Assembly (NCBI GenBank): GCA_001303025.1
Contig: LJNK01000028.1
Span: 1 to 52,036, forward strand
DNA from: Deltaproteobacteria bacterium SG8_13
Lineage (GTDB): Bacteria > Desulfobacterota > Desulfobacteria > Desulfobacterales > SG8-13
Length of the DNA: 52,036 bases
Direction: 5' to 3'
The translations under genes were made by a program, and so were the position numbers. Of this stretch, positions 46,701 to 52,036 are shown one piece after another (position 1 is the stretch's first letter; the number at the start of each line of letters is the position of its first letter). The notes under the pieces were generated by a model, which was not told the DNA's origin, searched no databases, and worked only from the letters and a program-made list of their open reading frames with translations.

Positions 46701-47221
46701 TCGGAAAACCCTACGATCCTCCCGGTTACCGGATACCCGAGAACCTGCAGAAAAACAACTTTACCCGCAGCACCAAGGAAGTCTACGACCAGATCCTTTT
46801 TCACGGCAGCGACCTGCACGGTCTGCGGGACATTTCCCACTGCTCGGTGGACGGCATGACCGCCCGCATTTCGCCGGCGCCCTCCCCGGACCGGTGGATG
46901 AAACAGCCGCTGCGCAATAAGTGGCTGGCCGACCCGCTGGTGCTGGACTGTGCGTTTCAAATGGCCACCGTCTGGTGCTACGAGAACACCGGAAACGTCT
47001 CGCTGCCCAGTTACTGCGCCAGCTATCGCCAGTACTGCGACCGATTTCCCCCCGAGGGGGTGACGGCGGTGCTGGAAGTCAAAGAGGCCGGCGAGATGAA
47101 AATGAAAGGCGATTTTCACTTTCTCGACACCGCCCGGGTGGTGGTGGCACGAATTACCGGATACGAGGCCATAATGGATCCCGAACTCTACAAGGCCTTC
47201 AAACCGGACACGGCCAAATAG
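40718..47221 (+). CDS. pfaA: PfaA-like polyketide/fatty acid synthase (KS-MAT-ACP-ACP-KR-DH)
   Basis: The 2167-residue iterative synthase has, in order: a ketosynthase (about 19-477; Cys220 in DAACASS, His355 in EAHGTGT, His397 in IGHTKAA); a malonyl-CoA acyltransferase (about 592-900; Ser689 in GHSFGE); and a coiled-coil linker (about 1013-1070). Two acyl carrier domains follow (Ser1185 and Ser1294, each in LGIDSIKRVEIL), then a ketoreductase region (about 1380-1860; GGARGVT, Ser1766/1767, Tyr1780 in ADYAMANEA). A C-terminal dehydratase closes the protein (HxxxGxxxxP from His1904, and Asp2077/Gln2081 in LDCAFQM). This is the PfaA order of polyunsaturated fatty acid synthases, but with two carrier domains instead of the usual four to nine. 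Partners are PfaD (broken), a PfaC-like protein and a phosphopantetheinyl transferase not seen here. The start may be GTG 40718 or ATG 40727. Confidence 0.9.
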   Translation: MNWMPPPVKRKSTHSKRDIPIAIIGIGCFFPGSPGLKGYWRLLFHGQDAITEVPSTHWSAADYYDSDPAKPDHTYCKRGGFISPVNFDPVEFGLPPNTLDSTDTSQLLGLIAAKAALQHAGYGEDRDFDRQRVSVVLGVTGTQELVIPLSSRLGFPKWRRALNESGIGAEAAEAIMARISDSYVPWKESSFPGLLGNVVAGRICNRLNLGGTNCAVDAACASSMSAVHMALLELYSGRSQMVVTGGVDTLNDIFMHMCFAKTRILSPSGDVRPFSAQADGTVLGEGIGILVFKRLKDAERDEDRILAVIRGIGSSSDARSQSIYAPRAEGQARALRMAYERADVSPATVDLIEAHGTGTRVGDKVEFDALCRVFGEKGRGTGDRKCALGSIKSMIGHTKAAAGAAGLIKAALALHHKVLPPTLKADPPDPELEIETSPFYLNSRTRPWFSAKRRPRRAGVSSFGFGGSNFHLVLEEYRPAKTEIAWSGSTEIIAFSAPSTRELVEKCRRFQQLAKKDPSADAIAVAAARTRQAFSHSDAHRMLWFFDPQQTADDRLDELLDRGVKRLGNAAQKWDLGAKGQQFCHGSGRPSGDIAFLFPGQGSQYPQMGRDLVCCFPEAFDTLGVFDAAYGGKQRLTDRIYPVSGTGKHQQEALRATEVAQPAIGAVSLALFKVLTEFGLAPGAVGGHSFGELTALHAAGWLDEPSYIKLAVKRGRLMAQDGKNRSGGMLAVKAGPDEIEAAIRKNRMEVVLANRNSPNQGIVAGKTAALALAAELFSSLGWPVVPLPVSAAFHSPLVRFALKPWAAALQKVTFTPTGMKVYANTTGNAYPNDPAKTAALLTDHLRNPVDFLKQIEQMYKDGVRAFVEVGPGRVLSGLVQDTLGDRDCLVTAVDRSAGRQPGLFDLAGVLCRLAAAGYPVALDRWEQPPAEKRQPRMQIPISGANYRESRLDRPKTVRQRQARVPVPSVPDPPAPETANSPFVEPRLSPPAGSTSDNRNDMKKNSTPDPQADVISRALEAVQQGLQSMQALHERTAEAHRKFLETQSEASRTLQQMMDSTRRLAAASLLRQSGGIDPLPPLPVQPEPAAPVQPPATGAMPPDLPSPDTVVGTVERPAGVNRAAAEETPGVAVTVPPPAAPIAESVSLDTTRLENTLREVVAELTGYPLEMIEPEMDMEADLGIDSIKRVEILSCLEEKLPELPGISPEELGKMKTLRQILAAFGDYQNGEPVPAPQPREPAPSTPPPVEMPPAEDVDMSRLQATLLQVVGELTGYPPEMIGLEMDMEADLGIDSIKRVEILSALEEKIPEMPSVAPEVLGGLKTLKQILAAIDDTSSLPDREASPSKSHRLPDADTERKAQPETASDYNRNLDRRVVRWTEKNLTPGRSISLPADRKVFVIDDASGLSAAIADELDRRGIHTVLVSADILRHKASLPPASGLILVVNPDTPLDTAQLKSMFGLTRHLAPQLMKSAEEQAALFASVIRMDGAFGFNGGEIGDPLQGSLAGLVKTAAVEWEAVTCRALDIAPSWRDPGAIAAAVVQDLLGADPRDPVEIGLHPDGRRIAQLQPELIATESAVAAPFDPDDVVVVSGGARGVTAAAAVALASACPLNLALLGRSPAPEKIPGWLETLEGEAAVKNAILANEFNGKRPSPRQLEAAYRKHQANREIAATLAKIAAAGSSARYYPVDVRDRRAVEGVLDSVRRIQGPIRGIVHGAGVLEDRLIVEKTDEQFEKVFGTKVDGLRHLIAATESDPLAHLVVFSSVTARLGNRGQADYAMANEALNKLARKFAAQRPQVKVVSLNWGPWDGGMVTPTLKREFERQGISLIPVEQGARHMVREMCCGNGSEVEVVIGGGFEPAVQAKTAAAAAPPSAGANHNDLSLTFKRQVDIQQMPVLRSHMLAGKAVVPLALMAEWFGHGALHDNPGLRLHGLDDLRVLSGIKLEGKPRQVRLLAGKARKNNGFFEVHLELRDGIQDDLEVIHSRARAVLIGKPYDPPGYRIPENLQKNNFTRSTKEVYDQILFHGSDLHGLRDISHCSVDGMTARISPAPSPDRWMKQPLRNKWLADPLVLDCAFQMATVWCYENTGNVSLPSYCASYRQYCDRFPPEGVTAVLEVKEAGEMKMKGDFHFLDTARVVVARITGYEAIMDPELYKAFKPDTAK
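44158..44725 (+). repeat. Tandem acyl-carrier-domain repeat inside pfaA
   Basis: Two in-frame copies of about 75 codons, spaced 327 bases apart (phosphopantetheine serine codons at 44270 and 44597), are nearly identical at the DNA level in their core. They are separated by a Pro/Ala-rich linker. The copies differ in their C-terminal helices, so the duplication is not brand new. The pair would let two carriers serve one ketosynthase. Confidence 0.85.
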
Positions 47222-47305
47222 CGGATCGGCCCGATCCGACACCCGGCTTTTATCCCGGCTGCGGGTTGGTTTTGTGCGCCGGGTCGGGCACTTTTTTTGA
47301 AATCA

Positions 47306-47340
47306 ACACCTCGCTGCGTACAGCGGGGTGTTTTCTTTTC
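47306..47340 (+). terminator. Intrinsic terminator after pfaA
   Basis: An 11-base stem (ACACCTCGCTG with CAGCGGGGTGT, one G-T pair) with a CGTA loop is followed by TTTTCTTTTC. It lies 85 bases beyond the pfaA stop, at the very 3' end of the convergent ADP-ribosylglycohydrolase gene. The pfaA transcript therefore ends here and does not run on to the PfaC-like gene. Confidence 0.75.
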
Positions 47341-48112
47341 AGTCGACATGGTAGCGGCGGCTGAAGCGATCGACGACCTCCAGAAGTTCTGCTGGCAGGC
47401 GCCTGCGAGCCTCCCGTCGGATGACTTCCGGCATCTCTCCATAATGAGCCTGGGCCACTGCTCCGGTGATGCACCCGATGGTGTCGCTGTCGCCTCCCAG
47501 CGATATTGCGATTCGAATGGCATCTTCATAGTTTTTCGACTCCAGGAAAGCAATGATCGCCTCGGGAACGGTTCCCCGGCAGGAGATGTCGAAGCGATAG
47601 GCGGGACGAATATCGTCTATCCGGCGACTGAGATCATAGTGAAAGCGGCGCTCGATTTCCCAGCGAATCCTTTCTTTTCCGGCACCGGCGCGCGCGAGGT
47701 GCACCGCCAGGGCAGTGGCCTGGGCACCGGCGATGCCTTCGGGATGATTGTGGCTGACCACCGCGGTTTTTTCCGCCTGCCGGAGCACCTCGTCGAAACT
47801 GACAAAGGCAAATCCCACCGGGCTCACCCGCATGGCCGAACCATTTCCCCAGCTGTTGTAAGGCCGGCTGTCCTCGGCCAGCATCCAGCGGAAAAAGGAC
47901 GCACCGTATCCGGCGTCAGGGTAGCGCCGGGCAAACGATTTCAGCGCGATTGCGTAATCGATGTTCTCCAGGATCGCGTGGGCCACAGCAACGGTGAGAA
48001 CCGTGTCGTCGGTAAACGTCGACCGCCGGCTGAACAGCTCGAACTCGGTGGTTTTTACGGGAATATGTTCGAAAACCGACCCGATGATGTCTCCGGCTAT
48101 GGCGCCGAGCAT
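47339..48112 (-). CDS. ADP-ribosylglycohydrolase family protein
   Basis: The 257-residue protein has the DraG-type metal motifs: GAIAGDIIGSVFE at the N-terminus, TFTDDTVLT, NGSAMRVSP and the C-terminal LGGDSDTIGCITGAVA. DraG enzymes remove ADP-ribose from proteins or other ligands using two metal ions. The ATG at 48112 has GGGAGG about 7 bases upstream, which excludes a longer start at 48130. No ADP-ribosyltransferase gene is seen nearby, so the substrate is unknown. It is the distal gene of the leftward gspN-gspC group, after a 131-base gap. Confidence 0.9.
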   Translation of the reverse strand: MLGAIAGDIIGSVFEHIPVKTTEFELFSRRSTFTDDTVLTVAVAHAILENIDYAIALKSFARRYPDAGYGASFFRWMLAEDSRPYNSWGNGSAMRVSPVGFAFVSFDEVLRQAEKTAVVSHNHPEGIAGAQATALAVHLARAGAGKERIRWEIERRFHYDLSRRIDDIRPAYRFDISCRGTVPEAIIAFLESKNYEDAIRIAISLGGDSDTIGCITGAVAQAHYGEMPEVIRREARRRLPAELLEVVDRFSRRYHVD

Positions 48113-48243
48113 ACGGACACCTCCCGGCAAGGCAGACTAGCGTGGTTGGCCGTGGGCGGCAAGACGCCCCCCCTTGCCTCGTGAGTCAAGGCGGGCCAGC
48201 CGCAATATATCGGTCACGGTCGAACCGCATCAATCGCTGTTTC

Positions 48244-48888
48244 TCATGGGTTGTCACGTGTTGAGGCCTGACCCCTTCTTTTCACCCGCAGCAGCCCGGG
48301 AGAGTTGTGCAGGTACATCAGCGGCGAGCTGCAGCCGAGGTCGATAAAAAAAGCTTCCAGGAAGTCGAACAATACCGGGCGGTCCGGCCAGGTGAAAAGT
48401 TGCTTGCGACGGCAAAGTTCCTCCCATCGGTTCCGCAGCGACGGCCGGTCTTCGAAAACGGTTTTCGCCGCCCGGTTGCACAGAAACATGGCGCACACGA
48501 TGGGTCTCACCCGCCAGTGGCAGCCGCGGGCTGTGAGGTAGACACATTTGTGCTCGTTTTGGATGCCCAGCAGATCCCGCTGCAATTTGTCCAGGTCATC
48601 GCCGGTGGACTGCAGGCAGTTGATCACCACATCGGCGAAAAACGTGATGATGCCCTCCCGTGAACAACAGGCACTTCGTCGGCTGGTATAACAGGTGCGG
48701 TTGCACAGAGCTGTAAAATGCTCGTGCAGAAAACCGTCCACATCGCTGCGAAACTGCAGGTAGTCCGCAATCTTTTCCTGCAGCGCCCGTTGTGGCTCCT
48801 GCCCGAGGACCGCCAGGCGCCTTCTGACCATCAGCAGCGTGTCAAGCTGCTCCCGGTTGTATTCACTTAATTGTTTCGTTGCTGGCAT
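48244..48888 (-). CDS. Cysteine-rich conserved protein, possible metal or cluster binder
   Basis: The 214-residue soluble protein has a cysteine pattern CNRTCYTSRRSACC followed by NEHKCVYL, TARGCHWR and PIVCAMFLC, which looks like a metal- or Fe-S-binding fold of the YkgJ/zinc-chelating kind. No firm family name can be given. Its ATG overlaps the gspC stop by one base (TAATG), so it is translated with gspC. A role in secretion is possible but unproven. Confidence 0.7.
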   Translation of the reverse strand: MPATKQLSEYNREQLDTLLMVRRRLAVLGQEPQRALQEKIADYLQFRSDVDGFLHEHFTALCNRTCYTSRRSACCSREGIITFFADVVINCLQSTGDDLDKLQRDLLGIQNEHKCVYLTARGCHWRVRPIVCAMFLCNRAAKTVFEDRPSLRNRWEELCRRKQLFTWPDRPVLFDFLEAFFIDLGCSSPLMYLHNSPGLLRVKRRGQASTRDNP

Positions 48889-49763
48889 TACCGAATGGTG
48901 TATTGTATCGTCCGCTCCCGGCCGCCTCTTTTCAGCTGAACGGTAACCTGGTCGGATTCCTTGAGCTTCTCGTAAAACGACATGGCATCGTCGACACTTT
49001 GAAGCTGCTGTCCGTTCACCCCGTTGATCACATCGCCGTTTCTCAGCCCCATCCGCATGAAAAGGGAGTTGGGTTTCACACGGGAAAGCATCAGGCCGTC
49101 GGGTTGGCCGTCCTGGAAGTGCGGACGGATGCTCACATCGCTGAGCAGCTGGTTGACATCCTGCAATGCCTCGTCGATCTGGTTTCGCCGGAGGGTGATC
49201 TTCTGGCTTCGCGGCGCGCGGGGCTGCCGGCCGGCTCCCGGCCGTGCGGCATACGCGGCTGCCGGACGGGCACTGGAGGCCCGGTCGGTGGGTTTTTCGA
49301 TTTCGAGGACTTCGTCCCGGCCTTTCACGCTCAGCACGACCTTTTCTCTCAAAATCAGCTTCAGGGTGGCGTCCTGGACGCTGTCTCCGATGCGGTACAG
49401 GTTCTGAATTCGTTTTCCGGTTTCTTCGATGACGGCATAGGCCTCCTTGTCATCACCGGTCACGGTTCCCCAGAGCTTCAATTTCAGATCGGTCTGCTGC
49501 AGCCCCTCCACGTCCACCACCGCCTGGGGGATGACGGCGGCCGTCGCTTTGGTTTGAAACAGGTTGCGCTCGACCACCGGCTGGTAGTGGGACAGCGGAA
49601 GCGGCTCGCTTGCTTCGGCCCGGGCGGACGGGGCCACACGAAATGTCTCCGGCTCTGCAGGGTCCAAACGCGATGAGGTGTACAGGTAAAAAGCGTTCAC
49701 GCTAAAGTAGACACCCGCGGCAATGAGCAAAAGATTGAGCGCCGTAAATGCATTTTTCACCAT
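48888..49763 (-). CDS. gspC: Type II secretion system protein GspC (with PDZ domain)
   Basis: The 291-residue inner-membrane protein has one N-terminal transmembrane segment, then a periplasmic HR domain (VVERNLFQ, LKLWGTVTGDDKEAYAVIEE, RIGDSVQDATLK). A linker rich in Ala/Arg/Pro follows, and a C-terminal PDZ domain completes it (LMLSRVKPNSLFMRMGLRNGDVINGVNG). GspC links the inner-membrane platform to the secretin. The ATG at 49763 has AGGTGG nearby; a GTG at 49772 is less likely. It is downstream of gspN by 76 bases, and no other T2SS genes are in the window. Confidence 0.88.
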   Translation of the reverse strand: MVKNAFTALNLLLIAAGVYFSVNAFYLYTSSRLDPAEPETFRVAPSARAEASEPLPLSHYQPVVERNLFQTKATAAVIPQAVVDVEGLQQTDLKLKLWGTVTGDDKEAYAVIEETGKRIQNLYRIGDSVQDATLKLILREKVVLSVKGRDEVLEIEKPTDRASSARPAAAYAARPGAGRQPRAPRSQKITLRRNQIDEALQDVNQLLSDVSIRPHFQDGQPDGLMLSRVKPNSLFMRMGLRNGDVINGVNGQQLQSVDDAMSFYEKLKESDQVTVQLKRGGRERTIQYTIR

Positions 49764-49839
49764 GTTATCCACCTGCTCATGGGGTTATCGCGGTTCGACC
49801 GGCTACTTTTTTGTCTTCCTGCGAAACGGTCAGCACGGC

Positions 49840-50703
49840 TCACCGCAGCGAAACTTTTGGATTTCCCACGGTGCCCTCGATCCGCACCGGTACCCTTCCC
49901 GCAAGCGAAATGCCGCCACCGCCCGGATTGCCCGGCAGGGAAGTGGCGTCCGGCCCTTCCGCCCGCAAGTTGAGCCGAAGGGTTCCGCCCAGCAATACGG
50001 TGCTGTCCTTCAGCCGTCGGCCGAGAGCAACCTCACCGGTTAACTCGCCGCTTACCTGCTCCCCTGAAAGGGCCACACGGATGATCTTGACGTTGCGGTT
50101 CACCAGGGTGGCATCGGCGCGAACGTTCTCGAAATGCAGCTCGCGGATGCCCATAACCGGCCTGGGCGGCGCCACCGTCATGTCGGTGACGTTCATCTGT
50201 GCGTCGGCGGTCCGATTTGTGCCGAGAGTGCAGGCGATCGCACCGGAAACCGAGCCTTCGAGACGGTAGTCGGCAAAGGCCTGCGCCACCTCGAGCTGCT
50301 CCAATCGAACGTCTTGAAGGTCGGCGCCCAGGCGGATCTGCCGACCGCTGGCGGCCTCGGCCACGGATGCCGTCCCCCGGATTTTCCCCTGCCCGGCGAC
50401 AGCGGTGTATGCCACCGCGGGCTGCTTTCCCAACAACGACAGCCAGCGCGGATAGAGCCGGACCTCCGGCGCTTTCAGCGCATCGCCGTCGGTTTGACCG
50501 ATCGTCACCCGGTGCAATTTCAACCCGGGAGGCAAGATCGGTGAGACATCGCCGATCGAAATGCGCACATCCGGATAAACAGCAGCCACCCGCGCAACGA
50601 TGTATCGGCTCACAGCTTCAGCCGGAAACAGGAAGTAAACGAATAAGGCCCCTACAACAAGAATATACAGGCTGTATGCCAACCAGGCACGGAGTTTTTT
50701 CAT
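49840..50703 (-). CDS. gspN: Type II secretion system protein GspN
   Basis: The 287-residue protein has a single N-terminal transmembrane segment (about 6-25) and a long beta-rich, periplasmic domain without catalytic motifs, ending RIEGTVGNPKVSLR. That ending and overall layout are typical of GspN in deltaproteobacteria, an accessory component of type II secretion. The start was placed at ATG 50703 rather than GTG 50718; no strong ribosome binding site distinguishes them. It is the first gene of the leftward group, with gspC behind it. Confidence 0.75.
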   Translation of the reverse strand: MKKLRAWLAYSLYILVVGALFVYFLFPAEAVSRYIVARVAAVYPDVRISIGDVSPILPPGLKLHRVTIGQTDGDALKAPEVRLYPRWLSLLGKQPAVAYTAVAGQGKIRGTASVAEAASGRQIRLGADLQDVRLEQLEVAQAFADYRLEGSVSGAIACTLGTNRTADAQMNVTDMTVAPPRPVMGIRELHFENVRADATLVNRNVKIIRVALSGEQVSGELTGEVALGRRLKDSTVLLGGTLRLNLRAEGPDATSLPGNPGGGGISLAGRVPVRIEGTVGNPKVSLR

Positions 50704-50855
50704 GTGATAGTTTACCACTCAACCAGCCGCCGCGCAAGCGGCATCCGGCAGCGGACCGCCGGAGCCGGATGTCCCGCGGGGTTCAATCCCGCTGTTCGGC
50801 AACAAAAAAAGCCCTCGCCGACAGATGCGGCTCGCGGGGCGTGCGGGATCGGATG

Positions 50856-50885
50856 TTGACCTGACGGCGGATTTGTGGTTTTAAT
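50856..50885 (+). promoter_or_regulatory. Putative promoter of the PfaC-like gene
   Basis: TTGACC (50856-50861), an 18-base spacer and TTTAAT (50880-50885): 5/6 matches in both boxes. The start of transcription near 50892 would give a 57-base leader. This suggests the second synthase gene has its own promoter, separate from that of pfaA. Confidence 0.5.
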
Positions 50886-50948
50886 TAGCGTTTTCACCAG
50901 CGATAATCCGGACTTTTACCCCGTTCGGTCAAAGGCGAAGTTCTTCTC

Positions 50949-52036
50949 ATGGACATCCGGTCTTCCATCGCCGTAGTCGGCATGGCTGGGATATTCCCCG
51001 GTGCGTTCGATGCGGATGCTTTCTGGACGAATATCCTCAGCAAATTCGATGCCACCATCGATGTGCCCGACCATCGTTGGATCGAGCCCGTCGGGCGGGT
51101 GGTCCGCCCCGAGCCGGCAATCGATCGGGCCGTCTCGCGCCGCGGCTGCCTGATCGAGGGATTCCGGTTCGATCCTTCGGGGTATCGGGTTGCGCCGGAG
51201 CTGCTCACCGGCCTGGATCCGGCCCATCACCTCGCGCTGCACGCCGGACGGGAGGCCCTCTCCCGTCCCGAACCGCTGCGCCTCAACAAAAAACGCACCG
51301 GTGTGATCCTGGCAGCAATCGCACTGCCTACCGACGCCTCATCGGCGATCACGCGCGAACTGTTCACCGGGATTTTCGAGCAGCGCCTCTTCGGCCGCCA
51401 TCGATTCGAACCGCCTTCGCGCATCCAGTGCGCCGCCGCCCGGGTCACCGCCTTTCCGGCCGCGCTGCTGGCCCGCGCACTTGGCCTCGAGGGCGGATCC
51501 ACCACGCTCGATGCAGCCTGCGCGTCATCGCTTGTTGCCGTCAAGCTCGCCTGTGATGCGCTGCACGCCCGCCGGCTCGATGCCGTACTGGCCGGAGGGG
51601 TGTCCAGACCCGACTGCCTGTATACCCAGATCGGCTTCAGCCAGCTGCGTGCGCTATCCCCGAGCGGTCGCTGCGCCCCGTTCGATCATCGGGCCGACGG
51701 CCTGGTGGTGGGAGAAGGAGCCGGCATTCTGGTTCTAAAGCGGCTGGAGGACGCGATTGCCGGAAAAGACCGGATCCTGGGCCTCATAAGGGGAATCGGG
51801 GTGTCCAACGACATGCGCGGCAACCTACTGGCACCGGACAGTGAAGGGCAGGTCCGCGCCATGCGGTCGGCCTACGAGCAGGCCGGATGGGATCCCGGCG
51901 AGGTGGATCTGATCGAGTGTCACGGGACCGGAGCGCCCGTCGGTGATGTCACGGAACTGCGAAGCCTGCTGCAGCTCTGGGGCAGGGGCCGTCGAAAAAC
52001 CGGCAGCTGTGCCATCGGGTCGGTAAAATCGATGAT
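50949..52036 (+). CDS. PfaC-like ketosynthase protein, 5' part (cut by the window end)
   Basis: An open frame of 362 codons runs off the right edge. It starts SIAVVGMAGIFPGA and shows a ketosynthase with active-site Cys191 (DAACASS) and His325 (ECHGTGAP). The frame ends at GSVKSM, just before the third catalytic His would appear. Motifs such as YSRR-like SRRGCLIEGF and LDPAHHLALHAGREAL are of the kind seen in PfaC/PfaB-type subunits rather than modular polyketide synthases. Later domains (a chain-length-factor-like KS and dehydratases in PfaC) would lie outside the window, so the subunit type is an inference. No clear Shine-Dalgarno sequence precedes the ATG. Confidence 0.8.
   Translation, partial: MDIRSSIAVVGMAGIFPGAFDADAFWTNILSKFDATIDVPDHRWIEPVGRVVRPEPAIDRAVSRRGCLIEGFRFDPSGYRVAPELLTGLDPAHHLALHAGREALSRPEPLRLNKKRTGVILAAIALPTDASSAITRELFTGIFEQRLFGRHRFEPPSRIQCAAARVTAFPAALLARALGLEGGSTTLDAACASSLVAVKLACDALHARRLDAVLAGGVSRPDCLYTQIGFSQLRALSPSGRCAPFDHRADGLVVGEGAGILVLKRLEDAIAGKDRILGLIRGIGVSNDMRGNLLAPDSEGQVRAMRSAYEQAGWDPGEVDLIECHGTGAPVGDVTELRSLLQLWGRGRRKTGSCAIGSVKSM

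Noticed and set aside
50780..50806. A GCGGG/CCCGC hairpin with a GTTCAAT loop resembling a tRNA T-arm
   Set aside because: The loop is shifted relative to a real T-arm and no anticodon or acceptor stem matches, so it is neither a tRNA nor a clear attachment-site remnant.
1..52036. CRISPR arrays, insertion sequences, rRNA genes
   Set aside because: No regularly spaced repeats, transposase motifs or rRNA segments were seen in reading the window.

Overview
The window is GC-rich, densely coding chromosomal DNA with the stamp of a strictly anaerobic Desulfobacterota (former Deltaproteobacteria), most likely a relative of the Desulfobacterales or Desulfosarcina group. That assignment is inferred from gene content: a four-subunit 2-oxoacid:ferredoxin oxidoreductase (korDABC), GspC and GspN of type II secretion, a kinase fused to a DUF1566 domain, several GAF-cyclase and DUF4388-type signalling proteins, and a Pfa-type lipid synthase locus. 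No rRNA, CRISPR array, insertion sequence or prophage was seen. The only RNA gene found is a tRNA-Ala(CGC) at the left edge.

Left part (1-17 kb): tRNA-Ala; a YcaO-TPR protein convergent with a dynamin-like GTPase; a 50-residue cysteine-containing protein; a YqgE/AlgH protein; a membrane adenylate cyclase with three GAF domains; dtd; an amidohydrolase and a histone-deacetylase-fold protein; a cyclic-nucleotide-domain/DUF4388 protein downstream of pepF; then a rightward trio of sugar-isomerase-like protein, dacB-type D,D-carboxypeptidase and a DUF6122 membrane protein.

Central housekeeping block (17-26 kb), all leftward: lon-tsaB, then psd-pssA-asd-greA-rpoZ-ttcA-like-folE2. Most junctions are 4-base stop/start overlaps or short gaps, and good sigma70-type promoters lie in front of lon and psd. 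Rightward from 25.9 kb are pilD, a metallophosphoesterase coupled to a Ser/Thr kinase, and (leftward) korDABC. Divergent from korDABC run mltG, an SPFH/zinc-ribbon protein with a zinc-ribbon partner, an M24 aminopeptidase and a XerD-type recombinase.

Right part (38-52 kb): the accessory region of most interest. It holds a PfaD-type enoyl reductase gene, broken by an apparent deletion plus frameshift; a divergently transcribed MerR-like regulator; a perfect 20-bp palindrome in the regulator/pfaA intergenic region; and a 2167-residue PfaA-like synthase (KS-MAT-ACP-ACP-KR-DH). After a terminator come four leftward genes (gspN, gspC, a cysteine-rich protein, an ADP-ribosylglycohydrolase). Then, at the window edge, comes the start of a second ketosynthase protein that looks like PfaC. 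Together these suggest an anaerobic Pfa (polyunsaturated or otherwise specialised fatty acid) synthase locus, split by secretion genes and possibly compromised in its reductase.
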